A stretch of DNA of 28,567 nucleotides from SAR324 cluster bacterium (GTDB lineage Bacteria; SAR324; NAC60-12): positions 1-28,567 of the forward strand of contig JAKUUF010000005.1 of assembly GCA_022448705.1 (NCBI GenBank). The letters run 5' to 3'. Positions within the stretch are counted from its first letter, which is position 1. Each line of letters starts with the position of its first letter. The translations under genes and the position numbers were made by a program. The notes beneath the pieces are model-generated. The model was given only the letters and a program-made list of their open reading frames with translations. It was not told the origin of the DNA and did not search any database. Shown here in pieces: positions 8,516-16,098 of the stretch.

Positions 8516-8533
8516 ATTATATTTTTTCCTCCT
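8516..8533 (-). promoter_or_regulatory. Candidate -10 box and orphan Shine-Dalgarno sequence before the YdiJ-type gene
   Basis: On the minus strand AGGAGG (8528-8533) is followed by A-rich sequence and then a perfect TATAAT (8516-8521). The AGGAGG has no start codon at a usable distance, and the next in-frame codons run into a TAG before the ATG at 8486. TATAAT may therefore be a -10 box giving a short (about 20 nt) leader. No good -35 box is present at 16-18 nt. The ATG itself has no clear ribosome binding site. Confidence 0.35.
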
Positions 8534-8586
8534 GTATGAATGTTTAAAAAATAATGTTAATCAAAACACCAAAAAATAGGAGAATG

Positions 8587-9399
8587 TCAGTCATTATATT
8601 CCGGAGGTCTATTTTGCATCAAAGCCATTATTGATTCTTCGAGATCAGATGACAAAAGCATTGCTGAGTTCCATGTTGCCACATGATTTAATCCGGAAGC
8701 TACAGAATGATCACGTGAATAAAGAAGCATTTCCTTTACACCGCGCATTGCTAAGGGTGATTTACTTGCTATTTGCTCCGCAATTTTTCTGACTTCAGTC
8801 ATCATGGTTTTCTTATCCTCATAACAGTTGTTGACCAAGCCCAGCGATTGAGCTTCATTTCCGGAAAACTTCCTGCCTGTAAAGGCCAACTCCCTGACAA
8901 TTCCCTGAGGAATCAGATGAGGCAAGCGTTGTAATGTACCAACATCTGCAGTGATGCCAAGATCAATTTCTTTAATTTGAAATACAGATTTTTTAGTAGA
9001 ATATCTGATGTCACATGCACTAATCAAATCAACTCCTGCTCCAATACACCCTCCATGAATTGCAGCAATTACAGGTTTTCTGCAGCTTTCTATTTGTGAG
9101 AATGCTGCTTGAAGCTTTAAGATTTTACTTCTTAAAAATTCACGCTTTCGTCCATCACAGTCATAATTGTCGATTTCCTGTGACAGGTGCTGTAAATATT
9201 TTAAATCGATTCCGGAAGTAAAATTGCTGCCAACCCCGCTGATGATGCAAACACGTACACTTTTGCTTTCATCTAGTTCACTGAAACAATTTCCAATGGC
9301 AAACCATAATTCTTCGTCTATTGCGTTAGCATAGTCCGGACGGTTAATTTCAATTTCGGCGATATTAGAATCAGTTTTGATCAGCAAAGAATCAGGCAT
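8587..9399 (-). CDS. Delta(3,5)-Delta(2,4)-dienoyl-CoA isomerase-like enoyl-CoA hydratase/isomerase
   Basis: The product (270 aa) belongs to the crotonase superfamily. The oxyanion-hole segments are NFTSGIDLKYL (59-69) and HGGCIGAGVDLISACDIRY (115-133). The active-site segment IKEIDLGITADVGTLQRLP (142-160) closely matches the peroxisomal/mitochondrial dienoyl-CoA isomerase ECH1. It keeps the acidic residues D130, E144 and D152, equivalent to the three acidic active-site residues known in ECH1. That makes a role in beta-oxidation of unsaturated fatty acids more likely than simple hydration. The ATG at 9399 is preferred because it begins 1 nt after the stop of the upstream gene (translational coupling); a longer frame from 9453 would overlap that gene. 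A general enoyl-CoA hydratase remains possible. Confidence 0.85.
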   Translation of the reverse strand: MPDSLLIKTDSNIAEIEINRPDYANAIDEELWFAIGNCFSELDESKSVRVCIISGVGSNFTSGIDLKYLQHLSQEIDNYDCDGRKREFLRSKILKLQAAFSQIESCRKPVIAAIHGGCIGAGVDLISACDIRYSTKKSVFQIKEIDLGITADVGTLQRLPHLIPQGIVRELAFTGRKFSGNEAQSLGLVNNCYEDKKTMMTEVRKIAEQIASKSPLAMRGVKEMLLYSRDHSVASGLNHVATWNSAMLLSSDLEESIMALMQNRPPEYND

Positions 9400-9400
9400 T

Positions 9401-10393
9401 TTAAATAACTGAAAATTGAGTAAGGGGTAGAAGGGGGCGAGTATCGATTTCAAGATTTAAAAGACATTCTTTTGCCAGTTTCAGTTCCTTTTCTGCTTCA
9501 GATTTAACCATGTCAGTCAAATCATGTTCCTTAATCAAATTAAGAATTTCATTAACAGTTTCAGGATCATCAGCTTCATTTTGGATCTTTTTTGAAATTT
9601 CAAGACGTTGATTATCAGGCAGGCATTCATGAAGCAAAAAACAAATTGGTGACCACAATTCATAATTTTTTATTTTTTGCTTTACAAATTTTTTTTTGCC
9701 AAGTTCGTTCAAATCAGTTTTAAGTTTTACTGCCATGCCAACATGTTCACCAAATGAAAATAAAATTGACGCAGTTAAATTATCAGCACCCCCCCAGTAG
9801 GCAGCACTTTGTGCACCAGCGCCAAACAAGCCTGCAAATTTGCCGAGTATGACTCTCCTCCAGTGTTTTATAGTTGCAGAATGAGGAGGTTCGGAAATTT
9901 CAAGAACCTGTCCATGTGAAATATTTTGGGTGGCCAATGATATACATTCCAAAACATCCAAGTTTCCTAGCCGTGTTAAAATTTGAAATGATATGGAAAG
10001 CAGGTAATCGCCCAGCAAAACGCTTACTTCGTTACCCCATATGTTTTTATTATGTTTATGAAGGCGCCTTGAGTTCTCCGGGGTTTTAATATGCTGGTGC
10101 AGGGTTGAAGCAGTATTTAATAATTCCAGAGTACTGCCTATGTCAAAAACAGCTTGATCAGGCTTATCAAACAAACTTGCTGATTTAAGTAAAACCAAAG
10201 CGCGAGTTGGTATTTTGTCAGATACCATTATATGATTTGCAATTTCAGAAGAAAAAGGGAGTGAAGCTCCAATATTATTTCTGACAGCATTTTGAACCTG
10301 CTTTAAATAATATTCGTTTTCCTTAAGAATTGTTTCAAAAGGGATCTGTTCGATTCTCGCCTTGGATTCAATCTGCTGCTGAATAGACTGCAT
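9401..10393 (-). CDS. Polyprenyl diphosphate synthase homologue lacking both Asp-rich motifs
   Basis: The fold of trans-prenyl diphosphate synthases is recognisable: ELLNTASTLHQ (90-100), then NKNIWGNEVSVLLGDYLLSISFQIL (115-139). In active enzymes these read as a helix ending LIHDDVVD and then a WGN...AVLAGDFLLARAF-type segment. Here the first DDxxD motif is replaced by HQHIKTPE (99-106). The second, normally QIxDDxLD, reads KLKTDLNE (223-230). The chain-length region GLFGAGAQSAAYWGG is kept. Both Mg-diphosphate sites therefore seem absent, so normal prenyl transfer is unlikely. It could be a regulatory or small subunit of a heteromeric synthase, as known in some heptaprenyl/solanesyl systems and plant GGPPS, or a protein reused for another role. 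It lies between a membrane protein gene (23 bp upstream) and the isomerase (1 bp downstream). Confidence 0.78.
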   Translation of the reverse strand: MQSIQQQIESKARIEQIPFETILKENEYYLKQVQNAVRNNIGASLPFSSEIANHIMVSDKIPTRALVLLKSASLFDKPDQAVFDIGSTLELLNTASTLHQHIKTPENSRRLHKHNKNIWGNEVSVLLGDYLLSISFQILTRLGNLDVLECISLATQNISHGQVLEISEPPHSATIKHWRRVILGKFAGLFGAGAQSAAYWGGADNLTASILFSFGEHVGMAVKLKTDLNELGKKKFVKQKIKNYELWSPICFLLHECLPDNQRLEISKKIQNEADDPETVNEILNLIKEHDLTDMVKSEAEKELKLAKECLLNLEIDTRPLLPLTQFSVI

Positions 10394-10416
10394 TCTTCAA
10401 TTAATTTAAGATCGAT

Positions 10417-11253
10417 TTATGGATGGATTTGGGGGTTCATACGCAAAAGTTCTGAAAAAAGAGACACAAGAGCTAAAGTAAATCCGGCGATAGGCCAGAT
10501 CGCAATCCACTTTGAACGTAATGCTCTCATTTGTCTGAGAAGCAATAAAACCGCAAAAACAAACCAGGCACTGATTGAAGAAATAAAACGAATATCAGCT
10601 AAAAGAGTTCGATCTCCTTTGTTAATTATAATTCCAAGCATTATGCCAATGCTCAAAGCAAGAAACCCCCAGAGCGAACCTTGCCAGCTTATTCGATCCA
10701 GGGTTCCAAGTGCAGGAAAACGAACCATGATTGATGTCAAAAGTTTTGTTTTGAGATGATGTTCCTGGTAGAGAAATATTATGCTTGCCACACAGGCAAC
10801 CCCCAGCATCACATATCCTGCAAGCAGAATTATAATGTGTGTTCCAAGCAAAACCTGGAAAAACCATGTTTGATCAATGACCATCAAATCAGGCATTACT
10901 TGCCACTGGGAAAAAACTAGTGACAGTCCCAGCAGTAGAATTGCAAATAATCGGATAATGTAAGGATTGACTAAACTCAGTACACGTTCATGCAAAGCCT
11001 GAACTACAACCATACTGGCCCATGCCAGAATATTAAGGATATCACTCACAAAAGTTGCTGGCCAGATTGCCTTGTACCATAGCAATCCAATTAATGTCAG
11101 TGTATGGATGCACCATGCAGTACGCATTCCTGCAACTAGTGTCCATTTCAGAATTCTGGCCTTTGAGGCCTCCTCGAAAGCTGAAACATATATACCGGCT
11201 ATTCCCGTAATAATGTAAAGCAACAAAGCTGTCCAGGTTCCAGCAATCAGCAT
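10417..11253 (-). CDS. CcsA/HemX-like (cytochrome c assembly family) integral membrane protein
   Basis: The protein (278 aa) is almost entirely hydrophobic, with about eight membrane helices. The central segment LGTHIIILLAGYVMLGVACVASIIFLYQEHHLKTK resembles the HemX/YpjD branch of the CcsA/CcmC family. The following FPALGTLDRISWQGSLWGFLALSIGIMLG matches the same family, which usually has 'LPSLE.LD' then 'GF..LT.GI..G' here. The tryptophan-rich heme-handling motif of true CcsA proteins is not obvious, so a direct part in cytochrome c maturation is uncertain. HemX-type members have been tied to control of glutamyl-tRNA reductase, but no hemA is nearby. It is the first gene of the minus-strand group down to csaA. 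No strong ribosome binding site precedes the ATG. Confidence 0.65.
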   Translation of the reverse strand: MLIAGTWTALLLYIITGIAGIYVSAFEEASKARILKWTLVAGMRTAWCIHTLTLIGLLWYKAIWPATFVSDILNILAWASMVVVQALHERVLSLVNPYIIRLFAILLLGLSLVFSQWQVMPDLMVIDQTWFFQVLLGTHIIILLAGYVMLGVACVASIIFLYQEHHLKTKLLTSIMVRFPALGTLDRISWQGSLWGFLALSIGIMLGIIINKGDRTLLADIRFISSISAWFVFAVLLLLRQMRALRSKWIAIWPIAGFTLALVSLFSELLRMNPQIHP

Positions 11254-11412
11254 TTATTATAGTTATAGAAATAGTGTTTTATACTTAATTGAAAAAATAT
11301 CGGCTGAACATTTATCCTATCATTAAAACCTTAACTTTCTCATACTTCAAACACTAATTTGAAAAAAGATATTCATAAAATTACTTTTGTATTTTAGCAT
11401 GTTAAAGGGAAA

Positions 11413-11450
11413 TGACGAAAAGAGTTAAATTTTGTTACTAGTATTCGTCA
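11413..11450. repeat. 7-bp inverted repeat TGACGAA/TTCGTCA
   Basis: Perfect 7-bp arms (11413-11419 and 11444-11450) flank a 24-bp A/T-rich spacer. They lie in the 214-bp gap between the FG-GAP gene and the CcsA/HemX-like gene. It lies about 20 bp past the FG-GAP stop and 160 bp before the next gene, so it could be a weak terminator stem or a protein site. No T-run follows on the minus strand. Confidence 0.3.
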
Positions 11451-11467
11451 AATTGTAATTTTTAACT

Positions 11468-12754
11468 TCAGGGGCAGGTTAGTTTTCCGGTATATTGCTT
11501 CCCGAATAGCACTGCTAATTTTTTGGCTAAAGGCAGTGTAATTAACAGGTCAAGTTTTGAATCATTATCTGCATCAATAATGACTATTTCTGCTGGTGGT
11601 GCACCATCCTCTTCTGTAGTTGCGGCAAAGGATACTGATGATGCATAGCCTGTAACTGAAGATGTGTCGCTGAGAGTCAATGAGAAATCTCCAGTTAATA
11701 GCGAAACTCCTGGAGTACTGACAAGAAATCGGTGTCCGACAACAAAGTCCATTTTATTGTCATTGTTAAAATCTGCTGAAGCCATTGATCCAGGGCCTCT
11801 ACCGGAGTTTATAGCTACATGTTCTGCAAAAGTCCCATTTCCTTTCCCATAAATTAATGAGATAGTATCATCGCCCGTATTGCTGACAGCAAGATCAGGA
11901 TTCCCGTCACAATCCCAGTCCCCGGTAATCATGTCTATTGGAGAACTTCCTACAGCATAGCTGGTAGTCTGTTTGCTGAAAGAACCTGTCCCGCTGTTCA
12001 GCCAGATTTGTACCTGAGTACTGTCTCTCAATAATACTGCCAAATCTGCATCAGAATCTGCATCCCAGTCTCCACTTGCTGTACGGATTGGACGTTCATC
12101 AACTGATAAGGTCTGGGAAACAGAAAAAACTCCGTTGTTGTTTTGAAGTATGGAAACACTGCTGTTGTCACGGTTTACTACAGCCAGGTCAGTTTGATTG
12201 TCATTGTTCCAGTCTCCTGAAATTATGCTCAAAGGGACGTCACCGACCTCGATGCTTCCGTTATCAGAAAAATTCGCACTACCATCATTTAGCAAAAATT
12301 TAATTTTATCTTCATCAGTATGTGTCACTACTAAATCAGTAATGTTGTCTCCTGTATAATCAACCGAGACCATATCCTGTCTCCATTCCTCTGTTGTTGG
12401 AGTAATTGTACTCGAAACAAATGGGAAACGGCTGCTGGAAGAGGAGGTATTCTGGAAGAGTGTCAATGTACCATCTGCTGATGTTGATATCCCGTTCTGC
12501 TTTCTGGAGCTTGCCACCACGAGATCTGTTTTATTGTCCCCATTGAAGTCGCCTGAAGCGATGCTTAGAGGATTTTCACCTGCATCAAATTCCAAAGGGG
12601 GTTCAAAAACAGTTCCGGACACATTAGATGGACCGGTACTGCTTTGCATAGGTGAGTCAGATGAACTGCAACCGTAGAAGATTATTCCAACTCCTAAATT
12701 AAAAAATAATGAAACGGTCCAAAAATATTTGACAAGATATGAGTTACTTCTCAT
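11468..12754 (-). CDS. FG-GAP/VCBS repeat lipoprotein
   Basis: An exported protein of 428 residues. After a hydrophobic signal (about residues 10-28) the sequence IIFYGCSSSDS offers a lipidation cysteine at C29, though FYGC is not a perfect lipobox. The rest is seven repeats of about 45-60 residues, each with a calcium-loop motif such as GDFNGDNKTDLVV, GDWNNDNQTDLAV, GDWDCDGNPDLAV and DFNNDNKMDFVV. These FG-GAP repeats should fold as a seven-bladed beta-propeller like that of integrin alpha chains, with one Ca2+ per blade. The ligand is unknown. The gene starts inside the end of the degenerate EAL gene (11-bp overlap), so the two are translationally coupled at the tail of the dnaB cluster. 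No second domain is seen. Confidence 0.85.
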   Translation of the reverse strand: MRSNSYLVKYFWTVSLFFNLGVGIIFYGCSSSDSPMQSSTGPSNVSGTVFEPPLEFDAGENPLSIASGDFNGDNKTDLVVASSRKQNGISTSADGTLTLFQNTSSSSSRFPFVSSTITPTTEEWRQDMVSVDYTGDNITDLVVTHTDEDKIKFLLNDGSANFSDNGSIEVGDVPLSIISGDWNNDNQTDLAVVNRDNSSVSILQNNNGVFSVSQTLSVDERPIRTASGDWDADSDADLAVLLRDSTQVQIWLNSGTGSFSKQTTSYAVGSSPIDMITGDWDCDGNPDLAVSNTGDDTISLIYGKGNGTFAEHVAINSGRGPGSMASADFNNDNKMDFVVGHRFLVSTPGVSLLTGDFSLTLSDTSSVTGYASSVSFAATTEEDGAPPAEIVIIDADNDSKLDLLITLPLAKKLAVLFGKQYTGKLTCP

Positions 12755-13739
12755 TTATTAAGCCTTTAAAAAAGAGACCATACTTGTCATCATGATAATT
12801 TTGAATTAAGCCGAAATACTTGTTCCATGGTGGAACAGGAGGCCTTTCCCTGCTTTGATAATAAAGTTCTGTGCTGCTTTGTTTCCAGCGCTGTTCAAGA
12901 AAAACTTTTAATGGAGAATTTTCGGTTAGTCCCTCAAAAACAATTACAGGAGATCTTGCACCTTGAGCATATTGTTCAAAATGAAAAATTATTTTATCAC
13001 CATTTCCTGCAATAAGCTGTTCTTCCAGCAATGCTGTTGCTTGAAAATCAATCTTTATCCAGTCAGCAAGATCAAGCAGTTGAAGATGGACATGAGAATC
13101 CATCTTATTTGTGTCATCCAGAGCAAGACGTATTCCTAAATCCTCTGCAAGCGTCCGAATAGTTTTCAGATAATCTTCAGTAATTTCTTCATTTATTTCA
13201 AAATAAAACATTTGCTGATATTCAGGGAACAATTCCAGCAGAATTTTCAAAGTACGTGGATAGTTGAGATAGTTTGCATCAACGTTTTGAGTAAAAGTCA
13301 ATGATGGCATGAGGATATTGTCACGTTTCATATGTTGACGCAGGAGACGTATCATTAAAAAGGTAGCAATCAATGAAGCAAAACGAAGGAGTACCGAGGG
13401 GATATTCAATTCTTGTGAACGAGAAACTATCTCACCAAAACTGTTACAATCTCTGTCTATAGAAAGTAGCTCAAAACCGCATGTCTTTGACTGCAATGGC
13501 CTCGGAGCAAGGGCGTCTATGGATTCTGCTTTTACAGTAATCCATTTAAGGTAGTTCTGGGCACGTTCTGAAAGATCATCCCATTCATGTTCAGTTACCA
13601 TTCCAAGGACTTTGCTGATTATATCAGGGAAACATGGAGTGGGGAGGCAATCCGGGGCGGCAACTACAGTATGTCCGGTTAAAATTGACTCATCTGTCAA
13701 CTGGGATATGTACTGCTGCAGTTCTTCTAGGTTTTGCAT
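12744..13739 (-). CDS. Degenerate EAL-domain protein (probable non-catalytic c-di-GMP-type protein)
   Basis: The C-terminal two-thirds (residues 85-300) follow the EAL phosphodiesterase fold. GFELLSIDR (88-96) stands where active enzymes have GxEALLRW. FYFEINEEITEDYL (178-191) replaces the ELTES strand. GIRLALDDTNKMDS (202-215) replaces the AIDDFGTG strand and loop. ADWIKIDFQ (225-233) matches the conserved KID strand. E90, D208, D209 and K229 are kept, but the Arg after EAL and the DFG(T)G loop that controls catalysis are lost. It may bind a nucleotide or a partner rather than hydrolyse c-di-GMP. The first 80 residues are unassigned; I see no GGDEF, PAS or membrane segment. It lies about 160 bp after dnaB and overlaps the FG-GAP gene by 11 bp. 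Confidence 0.65.
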   Translation of the reverse strand: MQNLEELQQYISQLTDESILTGHTVVAAPDCLPTPCFPDIISKVLGMVTEHEWDDLSERAQNYLKWITVKAESIDALAPRPLQSKTCGFELLSIDRDCNSFGEIVSRSQELNIPSVLLRFASLIATFLMIRLLRQHMKRDNILMPSLTFTQNVDANYLNYPRTLKILLELFPEYQQMFYFEINEEITEDYLKTIRTLAEDLGIRLALDDTNKMDSHVHLQLLDLADWIKIDFQATALLEEQLIAGNGDKIIFHFEQYAQGARSPVIVFEGLTENSPLKVFLEQRWKQSSTELYYQSRERPPVPPWNKYFGLIQNYHDDKYGLFFKGLINEK

Positions 13740-13890
13740 CAGTGTTTATTCAGGAGAGAACTATAGAATGAATTTTCTATCAAGATTAGTTATTTGGCTT
13801 CAGCCAGCAAGATGCAGAATTTTGAAGTTTTTTGAAGGTTGAGTATTTAAACCTGATGGATCAGTATTCTTAATTCATTGAAACAGTAAG

Positions 13891-13908
13891 CTTAGTCGAC
13901 AGACTAAG
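13891..13908 (-). terminator. Hairpin over the dnaB stop codon
   Basis: A perfect 7-bp stem (CTTAGTC/GACTAAG, 13891-13897 and 13902-13908) with a 4-nt loop spans the TAG stop of dnaB. No clean T-run follows on the minus strand (CTTACTGTTTC), so it may be a weak or factor-assisted terminator, or a 3'-end-stabilising hairpin. It separates dnaB from the EAL/FG-GAP pair. Confidence 0.4.
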
Positions 13909-15328
13909 ATGAAGGTTGATTTGCTCCCAAAGCAAGATTTGCAAATTTTGTATACTGGCCAATAAAAGCAAGTCGTTTGGTGCCGATCGCACCGTTTCTG
14001 TGTTTTGCTATGCTAATTTCAGCAATTCCTTTGTCTTCAGAATCCTCGTTGTAAACTTCATCACGATAAATAAAGAATATTAAATCTGCATCCTGTTCGA
14101 GAGCACCTGATTCTCTTAAATCAGACATCATAGGACGTTTTTCTGTGCGTCTTTCGAGGCTTCGGTTCAGCTGTGAAAGAACAACCATAGGCAGGGAGAA
14201 TTCTTTTGCCAATGCTTTCATGGATCTGGAGATTTCTGCTATTTCCTGTTCGCGTGAAGGATTTCTCAAATTGCTTTGCATAAGCTGTACATAATCCACT
14301 ACTACGAGACCAAGTGAAGGATATTCATTTTTTGCTTGTCGGATTACCTGTCTTATATAATTTGGATTGATCGCAGAGCGATCATCAATCAGTAATGGTG
14401 CTTCCATCATACGAGTAGTGCCTTCCATAAGTTTATCCCAGTCCTGCTGGTTAAGATCTCCTATCAGCAATTTACTGCTATTTACTTTTGCTTCACTGCA
14501 GATAAGGCGCATGGCAATGTGTTCTTTGGGCATTTCCAGACTGAAAAACAGAGATGGGATATGAGCATGTCCTGCAGCATATAACGCCATATTAATTGCC
14601 AGGGCAGTTTTACCCATGGAAGGACGAGCTGCAATGATAATTAAATCTCCATTTTGTAATCCACGTGTCATGTCATCCAGTTCAGTAAAACCTGTGGGGA
14701 CTCCAGTAACATTTTCAGGAGACTCAGCAATCTTTTCCAGCTGTTCAAAATTTGTCGCAAGAATTTCTTTAAGTTGCGAGTATCTTCTCAGACGGGTACG
14801 TGCATCGATAGATCGTAATCGATCAGTGGCCTCGTCTATGAACTCGGAAATGTTGTCAGTGCTTCCTTCTTGTCCCCTCTTTGCAACTTCATGAGCTGTG
14901 AGAATTATGTCACGCAGTTGTCCCTTTTCCCTAACAATATGAGCGTAAAACTCTGCATTTTCTGCAACAGGTGTTTTTTGGGACAGTTCATTTAAATATT
15001 CCACACCGCCTGATTGTTCCAGTTGTTGCCTGGATTCAAGCTGACGTAACAATGTCAGTTCATCAATCGGAACAGGAGGTTCCTCTGAAGCCATTTCCTG
15101 CATGGCCGAAAAGATATACTGATTAGCAGGAGAAAAAAAATCTTCAGTGTTAATGATATCAAGTATTTGTGGCAGGATTGTGTTCTGGATAATTATTGCG
15201 CCCAATACAGCTTGTTCAGCCATCTTGTCATGAGGAAGAATATCTCCAAGATCAGTGCTTTGTGACCGTGATCTTTTTGAATGATCGGCTGCAGGAATTT
15301 TTTCCGATTTTATGTTGGATGAAAGCAT
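13904..15328 (-). CDS. dnaB: Replicative DNA helicase DnaB
   Basis: This hexameric 5'-3' helicase unwinds DNA at the replication fork and interacts with primase. The N-terminal domain runs from DKMAEQAVLGAIII to about residue 165. After a linker, the RecA-like domain shows Walker A ARPSMGKT (234-241), FFSLEMPKEHIAMR, Walker B-like LGLVVVDYVQLM, VLSQLNRSLERR, SDLRESGALEQDADLI and FIYRDEVYN, all standard for DnaB. I start at the ATG at 15328 (474 aa) because GAGGT lies 5-8 nt upstream; the longer frame needs a TTG at 15358. No intein is present. It follows rplI by 119 bp with an intervening hairpin, as in the usual rpsF-rpsR-rplI-dnaB order. Confidence 0.97.
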   Translation of the reverse strand: MLSSNIKSEKIPAADHSKRSRSQSTDLGDILPHDKMAEQAVLGAIIIQNTILPQILDIINTEDFFSPANQYIFSAMQEMASEEPPVPIDELTLLRQLESRQQLEQSGGVEYLNELSQKTPVAENAEFYAHIVREKGQLRDIILTAHEVAKRGQEGSTDNISEFIDEATDRLRSIDARTRLRRYSQLKEILATNFEQLEKIAESPENVTGVPTGFTELDDMTRGLQNGDLIIIAARPSMGKTALAINMALYAAGHAHIPSLFFSLEMPKEHIAMRLICSEAKVNSSKLLIGDLNQQDWDKLMEGTTRMMEAPLLIDDRSAINPNYIRQVIRQAKNEYPSLGLVVVDYVQLMQSNLRNPSREQEIAEISRSMKALAKEFSLPMVVLSQLNRSLERRTEKRPMMSDLRESGALEQDADLIFFIYRDEVYNEDSEDKGIAEISIAKHRNGAIGTKRLAFIGQYTKFANLALGANQPSS

Positions 15329-15393
15329 TGGTACCTCGGGTTTGGAGAAAGGACCCAAGAGTCAGGAAAAAAGGAAGTAGTAAATGTGACACT

Positions 15394-15419
15394 TAAGTGA
15401 AAAGCTCTGAATTCACTTA
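15394..15419 (-). promoter_or_regulatory. 8-bp hairpin between rplI and dnaB
   Basis: Perfect arms TAAGTGAA/TTCACTTA (15394-15401 and 15412-15419) enclose a 10-nt loop, 66 nt before the dnaB start codon. No T-run follows on the minus strand. It could damp read-through or mark an RNA-processing site that sets the ratio of L9 to DnaB. Regulatory function is inferred from position only. Confidence 0.4.
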
Positions 15420-15447
15420 TATATCCAGACCCTAAAAGCAGGGGATT

Positions 15448-16089
15448 TTATCCCTCAGCATTTTTTTGACTGATTACAGTTTCGTTTTTATCAAGATCCT
15501 TTTCAACATCATTTTGTTCTGTTTGTAAACTTTCAGGTTCCTTTTCAGCATTATTCTGGTCTGCCTGAAAACTTTCATTTTGCTTTTCAGCGTCATTTTG
15601 TTCTGTCTGTGAACCTTCAGGTTCCTTTTCAGCAGGAAATTCTTCAATTTCTCCTTTTACCTGAACTTGCATGGAAACCGTTACTTCTGAATGTATACGT
15701 ACAGAAAAATCGTGCGTACCAGTGTCCCTAATTGGAGAATTCAATTGAATAGCACGCCGATTTAATTCAAAATCATTTTCTTTAAGTAATAAGTTTAAGT
15801 CCCTATTAGTTACAGAACCAAATAGCCTCCCTCCGGGGCCAGCTTTTCTGGTGACTTCAAGTTTAAGTGCTTTAAGTTTCTCCGCTTGTTCAAGTGCAAG
15901 TGCAATTTTCCCTTCACGCAGTTTTTCAAGGTGCTGAAGACGATGCCGCAATTCTTTTGAAGCCTTACCTGTCGCCAGTAGAGCAACTCCCTGAGGTATC
16001 AGGTAATTACGGCCATAACCGGGCTTTACCTCAATTGTGTCACCTAAAGATCCTAAATTTTCCACATCCTGAGTTAATATTATTTTCAC
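15448..16089 (-). CDS. rplI: 50S ribosomal protein L9 with repetitive acidic C-terminal extension
   Basis: Residues 1-148 are normal L9: MKIILTQDVENLGSLGD, then VKPGYGRNYLIPQGVAL, the long connecting helix rich in Lys/Glu/Leu, and the C-terminal 23S-contacting domain with GRLFGSVTNRDL. Most L9 proteins end near here. This one continues to 213 residues with three 14-residue repeats, AEKEPEGSQTEQND (153-166), AEKQNESFQADQNN (167-180) and AEKEPESLQTEQND (181-194), then a decayed fourth unit. The tail is acidic, Gln/Asn-rich and probably disordered. The start is a GTG at 16089 with AAGGA overlapping the rpsR stop codon, so translation is probably coupled. The tail's function is unknown. Confidence 0.96.
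   Translation of the reverse strand: MKIILTQDVENLGSLGDTIEVKPGYGRNYLIPQGVALLATGKASKELRHRLQHLEKLREGKIALALEQAEKLKALKLEVTRKAGPGGRLFGSVTNRDLNLLLKENDFELNRRAIQLNSPIRDTGTHDFSVRIHSEVTVSMQVQVKGEIEEFPAEKEPEGSQTEQNDAEKQNESFQADQNNAEKEPESLQTEQNDVEKDLDKNETVISQKNAEG
15508..15633 (-). repeat. Three 42-bp tandem repeats in the 3' part of rplI
   Basis: Units at 15508-15549, 15550-15591 and 15592-15633 share most bases. Each ends (plus strand) in CTTTTCAGC and contains a CATTTTGTTCTG-like core; the middle unit is the most diverged. The period of 42 keeps the reading frame, so unit gain or loss would change L9 tail length by 14 residues without a frameshift. Confidence 0.85.
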
Positions 16090-16098
16090 GATTTTTCC

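Noticed and set aside
10622..10867. Second minus-strand frame of 81 codons
   Set aside because: It overlaps the CcsA/HemX-like membrane protein in another frame and has no independent support.
12076..12303. Cysteine-rich plus-strand frame
   Set aside because: It is the antisense shadow of the repeated FG-GAP coding sequence.
15508..15633. Regular tandem units considered as a CRISPR-like array
   Set aside because: The units are adjacent without spacers, are in frame and encode the tail of L9.
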